Assembly: GCA_031277805.1 (NCBI GenBank)
Contig: JAITLR010000014.1
Coordinates: 1 to 64,000, forward strand
Reading direction: 5' to 3'
Origin: Comamonas sp.
Lineage (GTDB): Bacteria; Pseudomonadota; Gammaproteobacteria; Burkholderiales; Burkholderiaceae_C
Length of the DNA: 64,000 nucleotides
In this document: positions 58,085-64,000 of the stretch, one piece after another
Numbering within the stretch: the stretch's first letter is position 1
Layout of the letters: each line of letters begins with the position of its first letter
Position numbers and translations under genes: made by a program
The notes under the pieces: generated by a model
What the model saw: only the letters and a program-made list of their open reading frames with translations
Told to the model about the DNA's origin: nothing
Database searches by the model: none

Positions 58085-61000
58085 TCAGTCGTAGACAACC
58101 TTGACCTGACCCGTACCTACCGAGCCATACCAGGCAGCCAGCGCCGCGTCCGATGGGTAAAAGCGGCTACTCTCGCCCAGCGCCAGCTCGCAGCTGGCCG
58201 AACCACGTTCATCGCGGCAGATCAGGTCCAGGCGCACCTTCACGCCATGGTGGATATTGCCGCTTTCAGTCTCTTCGACCTTGGCCGGAAATTGACGCAG
58301 CAGCGCGGGCACATCGGGCATGTGCTCGCCGACACTGACCTGCAGATAGCGGGCAAAGCGGCAACGCGCATCGGCCAGGCTCCACATCTGTTGCACCTTC
58401 ATGCGCAGTCCCCCGCTGAAACGGTCGGGCTGCAGGCGGCCGGAGACCACGACGAACTCGTCCTCCTTGAGCACATCGACACAGGCGGCCATGGATTTCT
58501 CGTCGATCGAGGCTTCAATCGTGGCCGACTTGTCATCCAGCGCAAAGATGCTGAGCTTGCCGCGCTGGCCATTGATGGTGCGCAGGCCGCTGATGATGCC
58601 GGCCATGACCTGGGGCTCGCGGCTGTCGCGCATCTCGCCTATCGGCGTGCGCACAAAGCGGCGCACTTCGGTTTCGACCTCGTCAAACAGGTGTCCTGTC
58701 AGGTAAAAACCAATGGCGGTTTTCTCCAGCGTCAGCTTTTCCTTCACGCCCCAGGGCAGAACATCGGCCATGGGCGGCTCTGCCGTGCTGGAGCCCAGCG
58801 CGTCCTCGCCCATCATGTCGAACAGGCCGCCCTGATCGGCGTTGGCAATCGAGGTGGCAGCAAAGCCAAAGGCCTTGTCCAGCGTGGCCATCAGCGATGC
58901 GCGGTTCATGTCGATGCTGTCAAAGGCACCGCCCTTGATCAGCGCTTCCACAGTGCGCTTGTTGAGCTTGCTACGGTCCACGCGCAGGCAGAAGTCGAAC
59001 AGGCTCTTGAACGGACCGGACTCCTGGCCATTGGGGCCGGTACCCACGCCGTTGCGCGCGGCCACTATGGCTTCGATAGCAGCCTGTCCAGTGCCCTTGA
59101 TGGCTCCCAGGCCATAACGTATGACCTTGTCCGTCACGGGCTCGAAGCGGTGCACGCCTCGGTTCACATCAGGCATCTCGAAGGTGATGCCCATGCGCAA
59201 CGCATCCTCGTACAGCACCTTGAGCTTGTCGGTGTTGTCCATTTCCACGGTCATATTCCCGCAGTAGAACTCGGCCGTGTAGTGCACCTTGAGCCAGCCC
59301 GTGTGATAGGCCAGCAGCGAATACGCGGCAGCGTGCGACTTGTTGAAGCCGTAGCCCGCGAACTTTTCCATCAGGTCGAACACCTCGTCGGCCTTGGCCT
59401 CGTCGATGCCATTCTTGGCTGCACCCTCGCGGAAGATTCCGCGATGCATGACCATTTCCTCGACCTTCTTCTTGCCCATGGCACGACGCAGCAAGTCGGC
59501 GCCGCCCAGCGAGTAGCCGCCCAGCACCTGGGCGGTCTGCATCACCTGCTCCTGATAGACCATGATGCCGTAGGTTTCGGCCAGCACCTTCTCCACCAGC
59601 GGGTGCGGATACTCCACCACCTCCTGCCCGTGCTTGCGGGCGATGAAGCTGGGAATCAGGTCCATGGGGCCGGGACGGTACAAGGCGTTCAGCGCGATCA
59701 GGTCTTCCAGGCGCGAAGGCTTGGCCTCCTTGAGCATCTGCTGCATGCCGCGCGATTCAAACTGGAATACGGCTTCGGTCTTGCCGTCGGAGAACAGCTT
59801 GTAGGTCGGGTAGTCGTCCAGCGGAATGTTCTCGAAAGCGAAGTTCTCCTGGCCCTTGTGGCGCTTCATGATGAATTCGCGCGCAATTTCCAAAATCGTC
59901 AGCGTGGCCAGACCCAAGAAGTCGAACTTCACCAGGCCGACCAGCTCCACGTCATCCTTGTCATACATGGCCACGGCCGAGGTGCTGCCGGGCTGCTGGT
60001 ACAGCGGGCAGAAGTCTGCCAGCTTGCCCGGCGCAATCACCACACCACCAGCGTGCATGCCGATATTGCGGGTCATGCCTTCCAGGCTCTGCGCCATCTC
60101 GATCAGGGTCTTGACGTCTTCCTCGCGCTCGATGCGCTCGGCCAGAATCGGCTCTTCCTTGATGGCGTAGGTATATTTATCGCCTTCCTTGGGCGGATTG
60201 GGCGGGTATTTGAGCGTGACGTGCAGGCCTGGCTTGTTCGGGATCAGCTTGGAGATGCCGTCGCAGAAGGTATAGCTCATGTCCAGCACGCGGCCCACGT
60301 CGCGGATGGCCGCACGCGCGGCCATGGTGCCGAAGGTGGCAATCTGGCTCACGGCGTCACGGCCGTAGAGCTGCTTGACGTAGTCGATGACACGGTCGCG
60401 GTTCTGCTGGCAGAAGTCCACGTCGAAGTCAGGCATGGACACGCGCTCCGGGTTCAGGAAACGCTCGAACAGCAGGTTGTATTCCAGCGGATCAAGGTCC
60501 GTGATCTTGAGCACATAGGCCACCAGTGAGCCCGCGCCCGAGCCACGGCCTGGCCCCACGGGGCAGCCGTTCTGCTTGGCCCACTTGATGAAGTCGCCCA
60601 CGATGAGGAAGTAGCCGGGAAAGCCCATCTTCAGGATGGTGCCCAGTTCGAACTCCAGACGCTCGACATAGCGCGGGCGCTCCGCCTCGCGCTTGGCGGG
60701 GTCGGGGTAAAGATGCTCAAGGCGCTCCTGCAGCCCCTGGTAGGACTCCTGGCGGAAGAACTCTGCTTCCGTCATGCCTTCGGGCACAGGGAAGTTGGGC
60801 AACTGGGGCTTGCCCAGCACCAGCGTCAGGCTGCAACGGCGCGCAATTTCCACCGTGTTTTCAATGGCGCTGGGAATATCGGCAAACAGCTGCTCCATCT
60901 CGGCAGCCGTCTTGAAGTGTTGATCGCGCGTGAATTTGCGCACGCGCTTGGCATTGCCCAGGATTTCACCCTCAGCGATACAGACACGCGCCTCGTGGGA

Positions 61001-61618
61001 CTCGTAATCATCAGGCTTGAAGAACTGGATGGGGTGCGTGGCCACCACAGGCAGGTTCAGGCGGCTTGCCAGCTTCACGGCAGCCACCACATGCGACTCA
61101 TCATCGGCACGGCCGGCGCGCTGCAGCTCGATATAGAAGCGGTGCGGAAACATCGTGGCCAGGCGCTGGGCAATCTCGGCCGCGCCTTTTTCATCACCAC
61201 GGGTCAATGCGATGCCCACGGGGCCGGCCTGGGCGCCGGACAGCACGATCAGCCCTTCACCTAGCTCCTGCAGCCATTCCCACTTGTGCTGGGCCTGGTC
61301 GCGCACCACATTGCGCGTCCAGCCACGGGCCAGCAGCTCAGCGATATTGTGGTAGCCCTGCTTGCTCTGCACCAGCACGATGATGCGCGAGGCAGGAGCC
61401 TCACCCACACCCTCCATGACGATTTCCGCACCCAGCACGGGCTTGACGCCCTTGGCTCGGCCTTCACGGTAGAACTTGATGCCGCCAAACAGGTTGTTGA
61501 AGTCGGTGATGGCCATCGCCACCTGCCCGTCTTCGGCGGCCGCCTTGATCATGGCATTGACGCGGTTGGTTCCGTCTACGACGGAAAATTCGGTGTGCAG
61601 GCGCAGATGGACAAACAT
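58085..61618 (-). CDS. dnaE: DNA polymerase III subunit alpha
   Basis: 1177 residues. The PHP domain opens FVHLRLHTEFSVVDG; the polymerase palm shows GPGRGSGAGSLVAYVL, PDFDVDFCQQNRDRVIDYVKQLYG (catalytic Asp pair) and YQEQVMQTAQVLGGYSLGGADLLRRAMGKK. The helix-hairpin-helix and OB-fold occupy the last 300 residues (VMAGIISGLRTINGQRGKLSIFALDDK). The replicative polymerase of the chromosome. The ATG at 61618 is used because the PHP domain begins there. It is divergent from bamD. Confidence 0.97.
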   Translation of the reverse strand: MFVHLRLHTEFSVVDGTNRVNAMIKAAAEDGQVAMAITDFNNLFGGIKFYREGRAKGVKPVLGAEIVMEGVGEAPASRIIVLVQSKQGYHNIAELLARGWTRNVVRDQAQHKWEWLQELGEGLIVLSGAQAGPVGIALTRGDEKGAAEIAQRLATMFPHRFYIELQRAGRADDESHVVAAVKLASRLNLPVVATHPIQFFKPDDYESHEARVCIAEGEILGNAKRVRKFTRDQHFKTAAEMEQLFADIPSAIENTVEIARRCSLTLVLGKPQLPNFPVPEGMTEAEFFRQESYQGLQERLEHLYPDPAKREAERPRYVERLEFELGTILKMGFPGYFLIVGDFIKWAKQNGCPVGPGRGSGAGSLVAYVLKITDLDPLEYNLLFERFLNPERVSMPDFDVDFCQQNRDRVIDYVKQLYGRDAVSQIATFGTMAARAAIRDVGRVLDMSYTFCDGISKLIPNKPGLHVTLKYPPNPPKEGDKYTYAIKEEPILAERIEREEDVKTLIEMAQSLEGMTRNIGMHAGGVVIAPGKLADFCPLYQQPGSTSAVAMYDKDDVELVGLVKFDFLGLATLTILEIAREFIMKRHKGQENFAFENIPLDDYPTYKLFSDGKTEAVFQFESRGMQQMLKEAKPSRLEDLIALNALYRPGPMDLIPSFIARKHGQEVVEYPHPLVEKVLAETYGIMVYQEQVMQTAQVLGGYSLGGADLLRRAMGKKKVEEMVMHRGIFREGAAKNGIDEAKADEVFDLMEKFAGYGFNKSHAAAYSLLAYHTGWLKVHYTAEFYCGNMTVEMDNTDKLKVLYEDALRMGITFEMPDVNRGVHRFEPVTDKVIRYGLGAIKGTGQAAIEAIVAARNGVGTGPNGQESGPFKSLFDFCLRVDRSKLNKRTVEALIKGGAFDSIDMNRASLMATLDKAFGFAATSIANADQGGLFDMMGEDALGSSTAEPPMADVLPWGVKEKLTLEKTAIGFYLTGHLFDEVETEVRRFVRTPIGEMRDSREPQVMAGIISGLRTINGQRGKLSIFALDDKSATIEASIDEKSMAACVDVLKEDEFVVVSGRLQPDRFSGGLRMKVQQMWSLADARCRFARYLQVSVGEHMPDVPALLRQFPAKVEETESGNIHHGVKVRLDLICRDERGSASCELALGESSRFYPSDAALAAWYGSVGTGQVKVVYD

Positions 61619-61824
61619 GGGCGCTATTGTAGAAAGAGCGCGCCGCCCCTGTCCGCTCAATGGCTCTGCAAATGGAGCAAACGGTAAAGACTGGTGCAAG
61701 TGGCGGTGCATGGCTGCAGCACCCCATTACAATGCCCTGCTTCCGGTCCCCCTGTTGTGCTGGTGTATGGTGTAGGTTTTACGCCATCTCGCAGTGCCAG
61801 ACCGGCCTGTTTCACTTCCAGCCA

Positions 61825-62643
61825 ATGTTTGTCAGAAAACTGTCCACCATGCCGCGTATTTCAACGACTCTAGTCCCTGCCGTGTTAGTCGCCGCTGCCC
61901 TGGCGGGCTGCTCCAGCACCAAGGACGATCCGACGGCCAAGTGGACACCCGATCGCATCTATACCGAAGCGCGCGACGAATCCTCTTCCGGCGCCTATGA
62001 CAAGGCCGTGCCGCTGTTTGAAAAGCTTGAAGGCCGCGCCGCCGGCACGCCTTTGGCCCAGCAGGCCCAGCTGGAAAAGGCCTACGCCCAATACAAGGCG
62101 GGTGAAAAAGTCCAGGCACTGGCCACATTGGACCGCTTCACCAAGCTGCACCCGGCCAGCCCGGCCATGGACTATGCGCTCTATCTCAAGGGCCTGGTCA
62201 ATTTCAACGACAACCTGGGCATGTTCGGCTGGCTGACACGCCAGGATCTGTCCGAGCGCGACCAGAAGGCCGCCAAGGACTCCTTCGAATCCTTCCGCGA
62301 ACTGGTGACGCGCTTTCCCGACTCCAAGTACGCCGACGATTCGCGCCAGCGCATGCAGTACATCGTGAACTCGCTGGCCCAATATGAAGTCCATGTGGCC
62401 AAGTACTACTACAGCCGTGGCGCTTATGTGGCTGCCATCGCCCGCTCGCAGGCAGCCATCAAGGACTACCAGAACGTGCCTGCCGTGCGCGATGCCATGG
62501 TGGTGCTGGTCAAGTCCTATGACGCCCTGGGCATGACCCAGCTGCGTGACGATGCCCAGCGCGTGCTCAGCAGCACCTACGGCGACAATGCAGAGCTGAA
62601 GTTCAGCACCGAGGAAAAGAAATCCTGGTGGAAGCTGTGGTGA
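61825..62643 (+). CDS. bamD: Outer membrane assembly lipoprotein BamD
   Basis: 272 residues (264 from the ATG at 61849). A signal peptide ends LAGC, with Cys29 counted from 61825. TPR-like repeats follow: RIYTEARDESSSGAYDKAVPLFEKLEGR, LEKAYAQYKAGEKVQALATLDRFTKLHP, DYALYLKGLVNFNDN and AKYYYSRGAYVAAIARSQAAIKDYQ, as in the BamD/ComL family. It works with BamA in the outer membrane to insert beta-barrel proteins. The start was set by the signal peptide. A bidirectional terminator follows at 62664. Confidence 0.95.
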   Translation: MFVRKLSTMPRISTTLVPAVLVAAALAGCSSTKDDPTAKWTPDRIYTEARDESSSGAYDKAVPLFEKLEGRAAGTPLAQQAQLEKAYAQYKAGEKVQALATLDRFTKLHPASPAMDYALYLKGLVNFNDNLGMFGWLTRQDLSERDQKAAKDSFESFRELVTRFPDSKYADDSRQRMQYIVNSLAQYEVHVAKYYYSRGAYVAAIARSQAAIKDYQNVPAVRDAMVVLVKSYDALGMTQLRDDAQRVLSSTYGDNAELKFSTEEKKSWWKLW

Positions 62644-62663
62644 CAAGCCACGGACACTGAGTC

Positions 62664-62693
62664 AAAAAAGGCTGCACCTGTGCAGCCTTTTTT
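62664..62693. terminator. Bidirectional terminator between bamD and the DinG-like gene
   Basis: AAAAAAGGCTGCAC (62664-62677) pairs perfectly with GTGCAGCCTTTTTT (62680-62693). It ends both the plus-strand bamD and the minus-strand helicase gene. Confidence 0.9.
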
Positions 62694-62739
62694 ATGCCAT
62701 CAAGTGGCCATCAGCAGCCCGCTTGGCCTGCCAACTCGA

Positions 62740-64000
62740 TTATTCAAGCTGCTCTGGCCGCTGAGTCAACTGCGCCAGGGCCGCTTCAAACTCCTGCGCA
62801 TTACCCAGCATCCGCATGGGCGGCAATGCGGCAATCAGCTCCGCGCCATAGCCTTTGTTCAGCAGGCGCGGATCGCACACCACCAACACCCCGCGATCGG
62901 TTTCGCTGCGAATCAGACGCCCCGCCCCCTGCTTGAGCGCCATGGCGGCTTCGGGCAGCATGTAGTCGTGAAATGCGGCCCGGCCGACGCTCTCCAGGCG
63001 TCTTGAGCGTGCCTCGACCAAGGGATCGTCCGGCGGTGGAAACGGCAGCTTGTCGATCACCACCAGCTGAAGCACATCACCGGGTAGGTCCACCCCCTCC
63101 CAGAACGTGGCCGAGGCCACCAGGATGGCACCGCGCTGCGAGTGCACCGCACCTGCAGCCGTGAACCTCTCAACCAGAGCCAGCTTGGGAGCCTCTCCTT
63201 GCACCAGCACATCCAGATCGGCAAACAGCCCCAACGCTGCACGCAGCGCTTCGCTGATGGCATGCAAGGCTCTGAGCGTGGTGGTCAGCACCAAAGTACG
63301 CCCACCTATGCGCTGAGCAGCGTCGAGCACCAGCTGAGCCGTCTGCTCGCTGTGCCCGGCACTGCCCGCCGCAGCAAACGCCTGCGGAACATACAGAGCG
63401 GCATGATTGGGGTAGTCGAAGGGGCTATCCACCGTCAGCACGCGCGCACCACGCAGACCACGCAGACCACAGGGTTCGACAAACCAGCTCAGCTGTGCAT
63501 CATTACCCAGCGTGGCAGAGGTAAAAATCCAGCTCTTTCGTTCATGGGCATTGCGCTGTGCGCTATCAATTTCCATGAGCTCATCAGTACTTCTCTGCAG
63601 CAGGCGCTCTTGCATGATGCGGGCAATCGACAGCGGGGACTCCAGCATGCGCAGGTGCTGGCGACCGACCTCCAGCCAGCGAACCGAATCCTCATCGGCC
63701 GCCGCCGCGAAGCGCGCGAGCCGGGCCAGAAGCTCGCTGCCGCGTTCGTACAAACGCTGCAAATCGGCTGCCATGGCCTCCATGACGACCAGTGATTTCA
63801 GAAAGGCCCGCAAGCTCTGCCCCAGCCTCACCAAGGCCGCGCGCCAAAGCTGCGCATCCAGACCTTGAGGAGTGACGGCCTGCCAGGGCAGCCGTCCACC
63901 GACCGGTATCTGCCCCGCCTGCAGCCGCAGTTCGCGCACGGCCTGCTCCAGGGTGGCGCAGAGCACCAGCCAGTCGGCCATGCCACGCGCATGCTCCTGC
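62740..64000 (-). CDS. DinG/YoaA-like ATP-dependent helicase, C-terminal part
   Basis: About 420 residues reach the window end; the frame stays open to 64000, so the N-terminal Walker and iron-sulfur parts lie outside. Superfamily 2 helicase motifs are visible: SWIFTSATL (motif III), TLVLTTTLRALHAI, ILVASATFWEGVDLPGDVLQLVVIDKLPFPPPDDP (motif V) and QGAGRLIRSETDRGVLVVCDPRL (motif VI). This is the DinG/YoaA group, which unwinds DNA/RNA hybrids or D-loops. The ATG at 63981 is only an internal methionine. Confidence 0.88.
   Translation of the reverse strand, partial: QEHARGMADWLVLCATLEQAVRELRLQAGQIPVGGRLPWQAVTPQGLDAQLWRAALVRLGQSLRAFLKSLVVMEAMAADLQRLYERGSELLARLARFAAAADEDSVRWLEVGRQHLRMLESPLSIARIMQERLLQRSTDELMEIDSAQRNAHERKSWIFTSATLGNDAQLSWFVEPCGLRGLRGARVLTVDSPFDYPNHAALYVPQAFAAAGSAGHSEQTAQLVLDAAQRIGGRTLVLTTTLRALHAISEALRAALGLFADLDVLVQGEAPKLALVERFTAAGAVHSQRGAILVASATFWEGVDLPGDVLQLVVIDKLPFPPPDDPLVEARSRRLESVGRAAFHDYMLPEAAMALKQGAGRLIRSETDRGVLVVCDPRLLNKGYGAELIAALPPMRMLGNAQEFEAALAQLTQRPEQLE

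Noticed and set aside
58247..60529. An open frame of about 760 codons on the plus strand opposite dnaE
   Set aside because: Same explanation: DnaE is clear on the minus strand. His/Gln-rich translations of this kind are typical antisense shadows here.

Overview
The window looks like chromosomal DNA of a Comamonadaceae betaproteobacterium, most like Comamonas or a close relative. This is judged from high GC, several orphan Bug/TctC receptors, an IclR-type regulator beside a PobA-type 4-hydroxybenzoate hydroxylase, a cyoABCD-SURF1-RegB/RegA block and a clpS-clpA, dnaE, bamD, dinG-like housekeeping run. No rRNA, tRNA, integrase, transposase or CRISPR array was seen. The species call is an inference from gene content only.

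Layout. 1-6.3 kb is a low-density accessory tract. It holds a cut-off gene end with an odd in-frame stop, a Bug receptor, small genes (DUF1428, two acetyltransferases including SpeG, a membrane protein, DUF2750), a LysR regulator and a possible LysR remnant. 6.3-16.3 kb holds a TetR/MFS divergent pair with two clear operators, a CopD-like protein, and a MarR-OMF-EmrA-EmrB tripartite drug pump. 16.3-22.5 kb holds a NAPE-PLD-like metallo-hydrolase, then a likely catabolic cluster: AraC regulator, zinc alcohol dehydrogenase, MFS importer and a cupin of the 2,4'-dihydroxyacetophenone dioxygenase type. 22.5-28.2 kb is the glycine cleavage system (gcvT, gcvH, gcvP) behind a tandem glycine riboswitch, with an unknown gene inside the cluster. 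28.4-31.4 kb holds a hybrid histidine kinase overlapping an RluA-type pseudouridine synthase that carries an in-frame repeat insertion.

31.7-36.7 kb is a complete livKHMGF branched-chain amino acid ABC operon, followed by a short-chain dehydrogenase, a second Bug receptor, a universal stress protein, a lipoprotein and a 2-oxoglutarate/Fe dioxygenase. 41.4-47.4 kb is probably an aromatic-acid neighbourhood: pobA and a divergent IclR regulator with direct repeats between them, a LysR/Bug receptor divergent pair, and an MHS-type transporter. 47.8-54.8 kb encodes cytochrome bo3 ubiquinol oxidase (cyoABCD), a SURF1 assembly factor and a RegB/RegA redox two-component pair, a plausible self-contained respiratory control block. 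55-64 kb is housekeeping: ClpA/ClpS, DNA polymerase III alpha, BamD and a DinG-like helicase that runs off the window end.

Two families of dispersed palindromic repeats occur. One has AAAATAGC-type arms around a GCGCTTG-like core and often doubles as a terminator. The other carries CCCCTGAGCCGC-type ends; one copy lies inside the rluA-like coding sequence. The cupin/ADH/MFS cluster is the best candidate for an undescribed pathway, since its products could feed 4-hydroxybenzoate to PobA. That link is inference only.
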